DNA of 64,000 nt from Shinella lacus (GTDB taxonomy: Bacteria > Pseudomonadota > Alphaproteobacteria > Rhizobiales > Rhizobiaceae), in NCBI RefSeq assembly GCF_010994755.1, contig NZ_WHSB02000009.1, forward strand, positions 167,732 through 231,731. The letters are read 5' to 3'. Shown here piece by piece: positions 56,750 to 64,000 of the stretch (position 1 is the stretch's first letter; the number at the start of each line of letters is the position of its first letter). The notes beneath the pieces are model-generated. The model saw only the letters and a program-made list of their open reading frames with translations, was not told the origin of the DNA and did not search any database. A program made the translations under genes and the position numbers.

Positions 56750-56781
56750 GCCATATCTGGCATAATACATCATCGATATCG
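56750..56781. promoter_or_regulatory. Dyads in the lysine dehydrogenase - Lrp intergenic region
   Basis: GCCATATCTGGC (56750-56761; arms GCCA/TGGC) and CGATATCG (56774-56781) lie next to each other between the divergent genes. They are possible sites for the Lrp-type protein encoded just to the right. Confidence 0.4.
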
Positions 56782-56786
56782 GCAGA

Positions 56787-57239
56787 ATGACGACAGATAT
56801 GAGCATAACGACGCTAGCCGCCAAGGATCGCGAGCTTCTCGCCATCCTCAGCGAAAACGCCCGCGAACAGACCGCGACCATCGCCCGCAAGCTCGGGCTG
56901 TCGCGCACGACCGTTCAGGCAAAGATCGACCGGCTGGAGCGCGACGGCGTGATCGCCGGCTACGGCGTCAAGCTTTCGGACGCCTATGAGAGCGGCATGG
57001 TGAAAGCCCATGTGCTGATCACCATCGCGCCAAAGACGCTTGCCCGCATCACCACCGAACTGCACGCCATCTCCGCCGTGCGCACGCTGCATTCCGTCAG
57101 CGGCAGCTTCGATCTGATCGCCATCGTGGAAGCAACATCCATCGCCGAACTCGACCACCTGATCGACCGCATCGGCGAAATCGAGGGCGTGGAACGCACG
57201 CTGTCGTCGATCATCCTGTCGACGCGGATCAGGCGGTAG
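56787..57239 (+). CDS. Lrp/AsnC-family regulator
   Basis: A 150-residue protein: N-terminal HTH (about 12-60; LAAKDRELLAILSENAREQTATIARKLGLSRTTVQAKIDRLERDGVIAGYGV) and C-terminal RAM/AsnC ligand domain (about 70-145; VRTLHSVSGSFDLIAIVEATSIAELDHLIDRIGEIEGVERT). ATG at 56787 or 56799. Divergent from the lysine dehydrogenase gene, the usual arrangement for a local amino-acid-sensing regulator; lysine is the obvious candidate ligand. Confidence 0.9.
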   Translation: MTTDMSITTLAAKDRELLAILSENAREQTATIARKLGLSRTTVQAKIDRLERDGVIAGYGVKLSDAYESGMVKAHVLITIAPKTLARITTELHAISAVRTLHSVSGSFDLIAIVEATSIAELDHLIDRIGEIEGVERTLSSIILSTRIRR

Positions 57240-57287
57240 GTGATTGCCTGCGGCCTCAACGACCTACAACCACGACCCGCAACCTCT

Positions 57288-57385
57288 CCTCCGTCATCCT
57301 CGGGCTTGACCCGAGGATCCATGCCACAAACTCCAGGCGTGCCGTGAAACGTGGATCCTCGGGTCAAGCCCGAGGATGACGGAGG
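57288..57385. repeat. Rhizobial inverted repeat, 34-bp arms
   Basis: CCTCCGTCATCCTCGGGCTT... (57288-57321) and its reverse complement (57352-57385) around a 30-base centre. This sequence type is scattered through Rhizobiales genomes between genes. Here it fills the gap between the convergent lrp and dadA-like genes and may end both transcripts. Confidence 0.88.
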
Positions 57386-57415
57386 GTGGAGTGCGTTGCC
57401 CTCACATCACCGCCA

Positions 57416-58669
57416 TCAGGCGATGAACCGCTCCGGCCGGTACGGCCCGATATTGATGACCGTGCGCTCGCCCAGCATCTTTTCCGCCAGCACGCGCCCG
57501 GTGATCGGCCCGAGCGTCATGCCGTGATGGGCGTGGCCGAAGGCGAACCAGAGGCCGGAATGGCGCGGGGCCTTGCCGATAATCGGCATCATGTCCGGCG
57601 TGCAGGGGCGGCAGCCCATCCACGGTTCCTCGTCGCGCCGCTCGGCGAGCGGGAAGAATTCACGCGCCACCTTTTCCGCCCGGCGCAGCTGCACCGGCGT
57701 CTTGCGCGTGTCGCGCTTGGCGAATTCGGCGCCGGTGGTGAGGCGAATGCCGCGCTGCATGGGCGCCAGGAAATAGCCGCGTTCGGCATCGAGCACCCAG
57801 TTGTTGAGATGCGCGCCCTCTTCCGCCCCGTAATGCATGTGGTAACCGCGCTTGACGGCGAGCGGGAAGCGGTAGCCGAGCTTGCGCGTCACCGTATCGG
57901 CCCAGGGGCCGAGCGCCACCACCACTTCCTTGCCTTCGAGCGGGCCTTCGGGCGTCGCGATGCGCCAGCCCTCGCCTTCCAGCACATGTTCGATCGTCGC
58001 CGCATCGCCCGACTGCAGCGTGCCGCCAAGCGACTGGAAATAGGCGAGGTAGCGCTTCATCAGGCTCTGCGGATCGAGGATCGACCAGGGGTCGGTCCAG
58101 CGCAGGCCGCCGGTGAGCTCCGCGCGGATGGAGGGTTCGGCCGCAGCCACCTCCGCCGTCGTCAGCTTCTGGTGGTTGACGCCGAAATTGGCGGACAGCT
58201 TTTCCGCATCCGCATAGGCCGCGTCACGCGCCTTTTCCGTGCGAAACACCTTCATCCAGCCGTCCTTGCGGATGAGATCGTCCGCACCGGAGGCGGCGAT
58301 CAGGTCGGCATGTTCGGAAATCGAGTTCTCGATCAGCGGCGCATAGAGATGGGCGATGCTCTGGTGCTGGCGGAAGCCGGAATGCCACCAGTAGCGCGCC
58401 AGGAACGGAATGATGCCGGGAATGGCCGACGGGTGGTAATGCGCATCGATCGTGTTGTTCAGCGCATAACGAAAGAGCGCGCCAAAATCGTGCGGGAAAC
58501 CATAGGGGAAGACACCCTCGCGCTGGATGAGGCCGGCATTGCCGTAGGAGGTCTCTTCCGCGGCACCACGCCGATCGACGAGCACCACCGACTTGCCGCG
58601 CCGTGCCAGATGGATCGCGGTCGAAATGCCGATCACGCCTGCGCCGAGAACAATGACATCCGTCTTCAT
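57416..58669 (-). CDS. D-amino-acid dehydrogenase-type flavoprotein (DadA-like)
   Basis: A 417-residue DAO-family enzyme: DVIVLGAGVIGISTAIHLARRG (FAD Rossmann, Gly9-Gly14), ETSYGNAGLIQREGVFPYGFP, and C-terminal WMGCRPCTPDMMPIIGKAPRHSGLWFAFGHAHHGMTLGP, all typical of DadA small subunits that oxidise D-amino acids with electrons going to the respiratory chain. No alanine racemase is adjacent. Its substrate may be a D-amino acid such as D-lysine or an imino acid; position does not settle this. Confidence 0.85.
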   Translation of the reverse strand: MKTDVIVLGAGVIGISTAIHLARRGKSVVLVDRRGAAEETSYGNAGLIQREGVFPYGFPHDFGALFRYALNNTIDAHYHPSAIPGIIPFLARYWWHSGFRQHQSIAHLYAPLIENSISEHADLIAASGADDLIRKDGWMKVFRTEKARDAAYADAEKLSANFGVNHQKLTTAEVAAAEPSIRAELTGGLRWTDPWSILDPQSLMKRYLAYFQSLGGTLQSGDAATIEHVLEGEGWRIATPEGPLEGKEVVVALGPWADTVTRKLGYRFPLAVKRGYHMHYGAEEGAHLNNWVLDAERGYFLAPMQRGIRLTTGAEFAKRDTRKTPVQLRRAEKVAREFFPLAERRDEEPWMGCRPCTPDMMPIIGKAPRHSGLWFAFGHAHHGMTLGPITGRVLAEKMLGERTVINIGPYRPERFIA

Positions 58670-58816
58670 GTGCTGCCCCTAGTCCACATTCACGTCCCTG
58701 ATCCATTGCATGGCCCGAATGCGGGATGCAAGCCGCTTGCTTGCGGCAAAGCGCCTTGACGCAGGCGGCCGGGACGATAGCCTCGCGCCACGACGAGAGA
58801 CCGGAAAGGACACGGC

Positions 58817-59524
58817 ATGCGCTTTGGCACGGCAAGCGAACTCTGGCGCTACCCGGTCAGTTCGCTGACGGGCGAAAGGCTCGAAACCGCCAACCTCGAC
58901 GACACCGGCATTGCCGGCGACCGGCAATGGGGCCTCTTCGACGCGGACAGCGCCGCGGTGGCCGCACCGGAAAGCGAACGGCGCTGGCGAGCCGTCCCGG
59001 GCCTTCGATCCCGGATAGGCGCTGACGGCCCCGAGATCACCCAGAATGGCACGACATGGCATCCCGTCCCCTCGCCGCCCGCCGACAAAGCGGCGTCGGA
59101 TCATCTCGGCTTTCCCGTCCGCTTCCGGCCCTTCGGCGAGGCGGACGCCGCACCCCGTTACGACCGCGGCCACCTGCACATCCTCACCACCGCATCGCTC
59201 GCGCGCCTGCAGGCCCTGCTGCCGACAGCAATCATCGACACCAAGCGCTTCCGCCCGAACATCCTGGTGCAAACCGACGACAACGACATCGATTTCGTCG
59301 AACAGGGTCTGATCGGCAAAGCGTTGCGCATCGGCGGTGCGACCGTCGAAATCACCGAACCCTGCACCCGCTGCGCCTTCACGGCGCTCGGACAGCCCGG
59401 CATCCCCTTCGACAAGGACGTGCTTCACACGATCGCCAAACATGGCGGCGGCGGTTTCGGGGTTCTGGCGAAGGTGGTCGGCCCGGGCCGCATAAGCCGC
59501 GGCGATGCCGTGACCGTCGACTAA
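58817..59524 (+). CDS. MOSC domain protein (YcbX/MOCO sulfurase C-terminal-like)
   Basis: A 235-residue protein with an N-terminal MOSC_N beta barrel (about 1-80; SELWRYPVSSLTGERLETANLDDTGIAGDRQWGLFD) and MOSC domain (about 105-235; KRFRPNILVQTDD, EPCTRCAFT with Cys183 and Cys186). MOSC proteins carry sulfur or bind molybdenum cofactor and detoxify N-hydroxylated compounds in the YcbX case. The two cysteines are the candidates for the active site. Its stop overlaps the convergent gntR stop by three bases. Confidence 0.87.
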   Translation: MRFGTASELWRYPVSSLTGERLETANLDDTGIAGDRQWGLFDADSAAVAAPESERRWRAVPGLRSRIGADGPEITQNGTTWHPVPSPPADKAASDHLGFPVRFRPFGEADAAPRYDRGHLHILTTASLARLQALLPTAIIDTKRFRPNILVQTDDNDIDFVEQGLIGKALRIGGATVEITEPCTRCAFTALGQPGIPFDKDVLHTIAKHGGGGFGVLAKVVGPGRISRGDAVTVD

Positions 59525-60225
59525 GTGACCGACTGCCCGGCAAGCCTGAGCAGGTTTTCGATCGCCGCGCGCTCGAAGCCGCCGATGCCCTCGGAAATAT
59601 CGGCCTTGATTGCCGCCGCCACGGCATCCTCGTCGCGCTTGCGCAGCGCCTCGATGGCTTCCACATGGCGATCGACGAAATAGAGCTGTGCCACATGTTC
59701 CATGGCGATGCCGAGGAAGGGACCGAGCTGGAGCCAGATGCTCTCCACCATCGGCATGATCACCTGCTCGGGATTGGCGCTGTAGAGCGTGCGATGGAAT
59801 TCCTGGTTCAACAGCAGCGCCGTCGCATTGTCCTTGCGCCGGATCGCCTCGTCCTGCGCCTTGTCGATCTCGGCCAGCCGGTCGATGCGGCGCTCGGTGA
59901 TATGAGGCACGGCGCGCCGCGCCGCATGCTGCTCCAGAACGGAACGCAGCGAAACGAGCTCGCCGAACCGGTCCGCCGTCATGCGCGGCACCATGATGCG
60001 GCGATTGTCGAGCACCCGGAGCGCCCCTTCGGAGCTCAGCCGGCGCAGCGCCTCGCGCACCGGCGTCGGACTGCTTTCCATGGCTTCGGCAATGCCGCGG
60101 ATGGTGAGCGATTCGCCCGGCCGGATCGAGCCCACCATGATCGCCTGACGAAGCCGACGATGCGCATATTCATGCGTCGTCATGCCGTCCGGCCGGTCCA
60201 GCGGCTCAAGCGCCAAATTGCCCAA
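59521..60225 (-). CDS. GntR-family regulator (FCD/FadR subfamily)
   Basis: A 234-residue protein: winged HTH (about 15-80; LRQAIMVGSIRPGESLTIRGIAEAMESSPTPVREALRRLSSEGAL) and helical FCD ligand domain (about 92-220) with the metal/ligand-type pattern NQEFHRTLY and a second His in the FVDRHVEAIEAL region. Divergent from the ligase-oxidase pair; a palindrome of the FCD-GntR type lies between them, so local control by a substrate of that pathway is likely. Confidence 0.9.
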   Translation of the reverse strand: MGNLALEPLDRPDGMTTHEYAHRRLRQAIMVGSIRPGESLTIRGIAEAMESSPTPVREALRRLSSEGALRVLDNRRIMVPRMTADRFGELVSLRSVLEQHAARRAVPHITERRIDRLAEIDKAQDEAIRRKDNATALLLNQEFHRTLYSANPEQVIMPMVESIWLQLGPFLGIAMEHVAQLYFVDRHVEAIEALRKRDEDAVAAAIKADISEGIGGFERAAIENLLRLAGQSVT

Positions 60226-60323
60226 TCCATCCCTCCTGTCACCGGCTTGCGGATGTTATCCTATCCCCCGAAACAGGTTCTAGCAGCTTGACCGGCGACA
60301 AGAAAGTGTGCATATTTTCGAAA

Positions 60324-60333
60324 TGTGATCACA
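60324..60333. promoter_or_regulatory. GntR-type operator candidate
   Basis: TGTGATCACA, a perfect 10-base palindrome 17 bases before the ligase ATG, with a further ATGTGAT half site at 60343-60349. It resembles the TGT...ACA cores of FadR-subfamily sites. Confidence 0.5.
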
Positions 60334-60349
60334 AAAATAATTATGTGAT

Positions 60350-61711
60350 ATGGAAAAAACGATGACCCCGAGCGAAGAATCCAATTGGCTGATCACCGCC
60401 GACGGCGTGGAGAGCATTCAAGCCGTCGTCTGCGACCTGAACGGCATCCTGCGCGGCAAGCGCGTGCCCGTCGGCCAGGCGGAAAAGGTGCTGAAGGGCG
60501 GCATCCGCATGCCGCTGTCCATCGTCGGCGTCGACGTCTGGGGCGAGGACATCGTCGGCTCCAGCCACGTCTTCGCCTCGGGCGACATGGACGGCATCTG
60601 CGCCGCCACCGGCCGCGGGGCTCTACCGGTAAGCTGGACGCTGAAACCCTCCGCCGTCGTGCCGCTCTGGCTGTTCAAGGAGAACGGCGAACCCTTCCTC
60701 GCCGATCCGCGCCAGGCGCTCGCCAACATCGTCCGGCAATATCACGAACTCGGCCTTCGCCCCGTCGTCGCCTCCGAGATGGAATTCTACCTGATCGACG
60801 CCGAGCCCGACCACGCGCAGCCGCCGATCTCGCCCTATACCGGCAAGCGGCTCGATTCCGACGCCATCCTGTCGATCGACGAGCTCGACGATTTCGGCCA
60901 GTTCTTCTCCGATGTCTATGCGGAATGCGAGCGCCAGAACGTGCCGGCGGATTCGGCCGTCGCGGAAAACGGCATCGGCCAGTTCGAAATCAACCTCATG
61001 CATTCCGACGATCCGTTGAAGGCCGCCGACGACGCGCTGTTCTTCAAGCGCATCGTCAAGGGCATCGCGCGCAAGCACGGCTTTGCCGCCACCTTCATGG
61101 CAAAACCCTACGGCATGCGCTCCGGCTCCGGCATGCACATGCATTTCAGCCTGATCGACGCCGACGGCAACAATGTCTTCGACGACGGCAGCGCGGAAGG
61201 CTCCGACATCATGAAACACGCCGTCGCGGGGCTCACGCGCGGCATGGCGGAATCGACCCTGCTCTTCGCACCGCATTTCAACTCCTACCGCCGCCTGCGC
61301 CCCGATACCCACGCACCGACCTCCGTCTCCTGGGGCTACGAGAACCGCACCGCCGCCATCCGCATTCCCGGCGGCAGCAACAAGGCGCGCCGCATCGAGC
61401 ACCGCGTCGCCGGCGCCGACGCCAACCCCTATCTCGTCATGGCCGGCATTCTCGGCGCCGCCCTCGTCGGCATCCGCAACAAGTGGGAGCCGCCGGCACC
61501 GGTCTCGGGCCGCGCCTATCTCTCGCAATTGCCGCGCATCCCCTCGGAATGGGGTTCCGCCGTCACCGCCTTCGAAAACGGCTCGATCGTCTCGGAAATT
61601 TTTGACGCGGACCTTCGCTCCATGTTGATCGCCTGCAAGCGGCAGGAAATCGCCGGTTTCGCCGAACAGGTGACCGACTTCGAATTCAGCGCCTACCTGG
61701 AAATCGTCTGA
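60350..61711 (+). CDS. Glutamine synthetase-family ligase (gamma-glutamylpolyamine synthetase-like)
   Basis: A 453-residue GS-fold protein. GS motifs seen: ASEMEFYLID, AENGIGQFEINL, SGSGMHMHFSLIDADG, and YENRTAAIRIPGGSNKARRIEHRVAGADANPYLVMAGIL. The ENRTAAIR form with paired FAD oxidase points to the PuuA/GlnA3 branch, which glutamylates putrescine or other amines, rather than true glutamine synthetase. ATG at 60350, or 60362. Its stop overlaps the next start (TGATG). Confidence 0.82.
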   Translation: MEKTMTPSEESNWLITADGVESIQAVVCDLNGILRGKRVPVGQAEKVLKGGIRMPLSIVGVDVWGEDIVGSSHVFASGDMDGICAATGRGALPVSWTLKPSAVVPLWLFKENGEPFLADPRQALANIVRQYHELGLRPVVASEMEFYLIDAEPDHAQPPISPYTGKRLDSDAILSIDELDDFGQFFSDVYAECERQNVPADSAVAENGIGQFEINLMHSDDPLKAADDALFFKRIVKGIARKHGFAATFMAKPYGMRSGSGMHMHFSLIDADGNNVFDDGSAEGSDIMKHAVAGLTRGMAESTLLFAPHFNSYRRLRPDTHAPTSVSWGYENRTAAIRIPGGSNKARRIEHRVAGADANPYLVMAGILGAALVGIRNKWEPPAPVSGRAYLSQLPRIPSEWGSAVTAFENGSIVSEIFDADLRSMLIACKRQEIAGFAEQVTDFEFSAYLEIV

Positions 61712-63015
61712 TGGCCACGAATGAATCCTATGCCGGCAACGGCACCTATCCCGACAGCTACTACGCCGCCTCCCGCAACATCGTGCGCATGCCGAAAGTG
61801 CTCGAAGGCGCGGTGACGGCCGATGTCGCCGTGCTCGGCGCCGGTTATTCCGGCCTCTCGACCGCCATCCACCTTGCCGAAAAGGGCTACAAGGTCGTGG
61901 TCGTCGAAGGTGCGGGCATCGGCTGGGGCGCGTCGGGCCGCAATGGCGGCCAGATCGTCAACGGCCTCAATGCCAGCCTCGACACCATCAAGCGCCGTTA
62001 CGGCGACCAGGCCGGCGCCTTCGTCGGCGGCCTCGTGCAGGAAGGTGGCAAGATCATCCGCCGCATCGTCTCGCAATATGACATCGATTGCGACATGAAG
62101 GTCGGCAACATCTACGCCGCCTATACGCCCGCCCATATGAAGGACCTGGAGCACAAGAAGGCGCTCTGGAAGAGCTATGGCATGGACGACCACCAGATGC
62201 TCGACAAGGCGGCGATCGGCAAGCTCGTCAACACGGACGCCTATGTCGGCGGCATGCTGGACACGACCGGCGGCCACATGCACCCGCTGAACCTCACGCT
62301 CGGCGAGGCCAAGGCGCTGGAATCGCTCGGCGGCGTGATCTACGAACAGTCGCCCGTCACCCGCGTCGAGCACGAGGCCGAAAAGCCGGTGATCCACACG
62401 GCGAAGGGCAGCGTCACCGCCAATGTCGCCGTGCTCTGCGGCAATGCCTATCTCGGCCATGTCGTGCCGAAACTCGTCTCGCGCGTCATGCCGGTCTCCA
62501 CCCAGATGGTCGCGACCGAGCCGCTCGGCGATCGCGCCGACGCGCTCATCCCCTCCGACATGTGCGTCGAGGACGTGCGCTACATCCTCGATTATTTCCG
62601 CCTGTCCGCCGACAAACGCATGATCTTCGGCGGCGGCACCGTCTACGGCGGCACTGATCCGGCCGACGTGCGCGCAAAAATCCGCCCGAACCTCGAAAAG
62701 GTCTTCCCCTCGCTGAAGGGCGTGAAGATCGATTACGCCTGGAGCGGCAATTTCGCACTGTCCTTCTCCCGTGTGCCGCAGATGGGCAAGATCGGCAAGA
62801 ACACCTATTTCGCCCACGGCTACAGCGGCCACGGCGTTACCGGCTCCCACCTCTTCGGCCGCATCCTCTCGGAAGCCATCCACGGCGACCTCTCCCGCTT
62901 CAGCCAGTTCGAAAAGTTGCCGTGGATCCCCTTCCCCGGCGGCCGCATGTTCCGTGCCCAGTACTCCACGATTGGCTCGTGGTGGTATCAGTTCAAGGAT
63001 GCCTTCGGGCTGTAG
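61711..63015 (+). CDS. FAD oxidase, PuuB/gamma-glutamylputrescine oxidase-like
   Basis: A 434-residue DAO-family flavoprotein with VAVLGAGYSGLSTAIHLAEKGYKVVVVEGAGIGWGASGRNGGQIVNG and C-terminal GKNTYFAHGYSGHGVTGSHLFGRILSEAI, the PuuB pattern. Translationally coupled to the preceding glutamylating ligase, so the two should act in turn: amine plus glutamate, then oxidation of the glutamylated amine. An aldehyde dehydrogenase and a hydrolase for the next steps are not in the window. Confidence 0.85.
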   Translation: MATNESYAGNGTYPDSYYAASRNIVRMPKVLEGAVTADVAVLGAGYSGLSTAIHLAEKGYKVVVVEGAGIGWGASGRNGGQIVNGLNASLDTIKRRYGDQAGAFVGGLVQEGGKIIRRIVSQYDIDCDMKVGNIYAAYTPAHMKDLEHKKALWKSYGMDDHQMLDKAAIGKLVNTDAYVGGMLDTTGGHMHPLNLTLGEAKALESLGGVIYEQSPVTRVEHEAEKPVIHTAKGSVTANVAVLCGNAYLGHVVPKLVSRVMPVSTQMVATEPLGDRADALIPSDMCVEDVRYILDYFRLSADKRMIFGGGTVYGGTDPADVRAKIRPNLEKVFPSLKGVKIDYAWSGNFALSFSRVPQMGKIGKNTYFAHGYSGHGVTGSHLFGRILSEAIHGDLSRFSQFEKLPWIPFPGGRMFRAQYSTIGSWWYQFKDAFGL

Positions 63016-63027
63016 TCAGCGTAGATA

Positions 63028-63179
63028 CCCCCTCTGCCCTGCCGGGCATCTCCCCCACAAGGGGGGAGATCGGCAAGAGGCCTGAACAGCGCCCAAACTC
63101 TACCCTCTGTGATGGGCGGGACGTTGCTCCATCCAATCTCCCCCCTTGTGGGGGAGATGGCCGGCAGGCAAGAGGGGGG
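63028..63179. repeat. Palindromic intergenic element, copy 2
   Basis: Arms 63028-63070 and 63136-63179 are near-perfect reverse complements (about three mismatches or indels) and share CCCCCTCTGCCCTGCCGGGC and the CTCCCCC...GGGGGAG inner palindrome with the copy at 9951-10104; the centres differ. Confidence 0.88.
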
Positions 63180-63445
63180 TTCTCCGCACCATTCCGAAAA
63201 ATTTACCCTCCCCATTTTCCCCACCCCCAAAACCTCCCCTATCCTGAGCATCCTTCCGCCGCCGGACGGATCGCGTAACGTGTCGATGCGGGCGGGAGGA
63301 GGCGCTTTCGTGGATGGCCGGTACGTGCGGCAGCAAGCGGAAGAGGCGTGGGACGCGCTGTGGGGATAATCACCCTGTGGCGTGAAAGGCTTTCCCCTTC
63401 CCCGGGTCGCGGGGTCGGTTTGGGTCCGCCATGCAAGCATTGCCG

Positions 63446-63495
63446 GCGCATGCCCCCGAAAAGTGCGTCAGCGGTTTTCGGACAAGGCGCATGCG
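63446..63495. repeat. Small inverted repeat
   Basis: GCGCATGC and GCGCATGC ends plus CCGAAAA/GGTTTTCGG inner arms. The GCATGCCCCCGAAAA...GGTTTTCGG pattern recurs in rhizobial intergenic DNA. Confidence 0.55.
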
Positions 63496-63710
63496 AGGAC
63501 AATGTGCAGCGAAGCTCTCACCACGCCTGAAGGAGGCGAGACCACCTCCGAAGAACGCCTGGGGCCGCGCGAAAGCGAAGCCACCACAAACCAATTTCCA
63601 GAGGCAACGCTTTTGCGCGGTTCTCCGGACTGGATACTTTCATCAACCCGGTGGGCACTCCTGCGGGCCGTCCCGCCATGCGCGGAAGGACGGCCATGCG
63701 GAGGCGGATA

Positions 63711-64000
63711 TCAGCCCATGCGCTCGGACGCGTAGGAACCGGGGCTCGGCGGGAAGACGATGGTCTTGTTGCCGTTCATGAACACACGGTGATGGATATG
63801 GGCGTGCACCGCGCGGGCCAGAACCTGGCTCTCCACGTCGCGGCCGATCGAGACATAATCCTCCGCCGACTGCGCATGGGTGATGCGCGCGACGTCCTGC
63901 TCGATGATCGGACCTTCGTCGAGATCCTCGGTGACGTAGTGCGCCGTGGCACCGATCAGCTTCACGCCGCGCTCGAAGGCCTGCTTGTAGGGATTTGCCC
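63711..64000 (-). CDS. purU: Formyltetrahydrofolate deformylase PurU, N-terminus outside the window
   Basis: The last 96 residues are present, ending at 63711; the gene continues past the right edge. [30 protein letters not shown] and [16 protein letters not shown] are PurU signatures; the Asp of DEGPIIEQD belongs to the formyl-hydrolase active site. PurU hydrolyses 10-formyl-THF to THF and formate and is often linked to one-carbon and amine/sarcosine catabolism. Confidence 0.92.
   Translation of the reverse strand, partial: ANPYKQAFERGVKLIGATAHYVTEDLDEGPIIEQDVARITHAQSAEDYVSIGRDVESQVLARAVHAHIHHRVFMNGNKTIVFPPSPGSYASERMG

Larger units (their letters stand above)
63016..63710. other. 695-base gene-free region with two inverted repeats
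   Basis: Contains the palindromic element at 63028-63179 and a smaller inverted repeat at 63446-63495. Several short open frames are present but lack ribosome sites or family-like sequence, so I call none. Confidence 0.6.

Noticed and set aside
58670..58816. GC-rich hairpins (GCAAGCCGC/GCGGC) between the dadA-like and MOSC genes
   Set aside because: Short and imperfect; no T run and no pairing beyond what this base composition gives by chance.
63184..63700. Several short open frames in the gap before purU
   Set aside because: No ribosome sites, no family-like residues, and the frames cross inverted repeats.

Overview
This is a high-GC (about 60-65% by eye) chromosomal segment of an alphaproteobacterium, almost certainly Rhizobiaceae (Rhizobium/Ensifer/Shinella/Agrobacterium type). 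The pointers are a full-length cyclic beta-1,2-glucan synthase (ndvB) with its exporter ndvA and an OpgC-type acyltransferase, the gene order pyc - LuxR regulator (ExpR-like) - ndvA, the aerobic cobF-cobM cobalamin block, DUF2794 and DUF1223 proteins, and rhizobial palindromic intergenic repeats. No phage, plasmid, transposase, CRISPR, rRNA or tRNA gene was seen. The window starts inside a chorismate-mutase-like gene and ends inside purU.

Layout. 1-11 kb holds core functions: ffh (SRP) on the minus strand with a possible small RNA upstream; a Tat-exported metallo-beta-lactamase-fold protein; dapF-mtaB-ftsY-ispZ on the plus strand; and the cytochrome c maturation genes ccmABCDG on the minus strand, with a 154-bp inverted repeat between ccmA and ccmB. 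11-19.5 kb: acnA, a DUF1223 protein, a DUF2794 protein, a GNAT acetyltransferase and pyc. 19.6-32.1 kb is the periplasmic glucan module (expR-like regulator, ndvA, then ndvB-opgC in the opposite direction). 32.5-44.8 kb is the B12 section: a cobalamin riboswitch leading an unknown 71-residue protein, metH with its own 20-bp palindromic operator, and cobF-G-H-I-J, cobK (opposite strand), cobL-M, then an AraC regulator and a divergent fosmidomycin-resistance-type MFS pump.

46-57 kb is a lysine degradation locus that, read as a pathway, is nearly complete. A lysine 6-dehydrogenase candidate (saccharopine-dehydrogenase fold) and an AmaA-like pipecolate oxidase both lead to piperideine-6-carboxylate. 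AmaB-type dehydrogenase then makes 2-aminoadipate, an aminotransferase makes 2-oxoadipate, HglS (DUF1338/VOC) makes D-2-hydroxyglutarate, and an FAD dehydrogenase makes 2-oxoglutarate. LysR, Lrp/AsnC and an unusual MerR-plus-P-loop protein sit among these genes. 57-63 kb has a DadA-type amino acid dehydrogenase, a MOSC protein, and a GntR regulator divergent from a glutamine-synthetase-like ligase plus FAD oxidase pair (polyamine or amine catabolism by glutamylation).

The most interesting items for follow-up are the B12 riboswitch whose downstream hairpin appears to cover the ribosome binding site of an unknown small gene just before B12-dependent metH; the MerR-ATPase fusion at the end of the lysine cluster; the promoter-hairpins-terminator unit upstream of ffh; and the short leader before cobF that resembles part of a cobalamin riboswitch. 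All functional names come from reading motifs and gene order; no database search was run.
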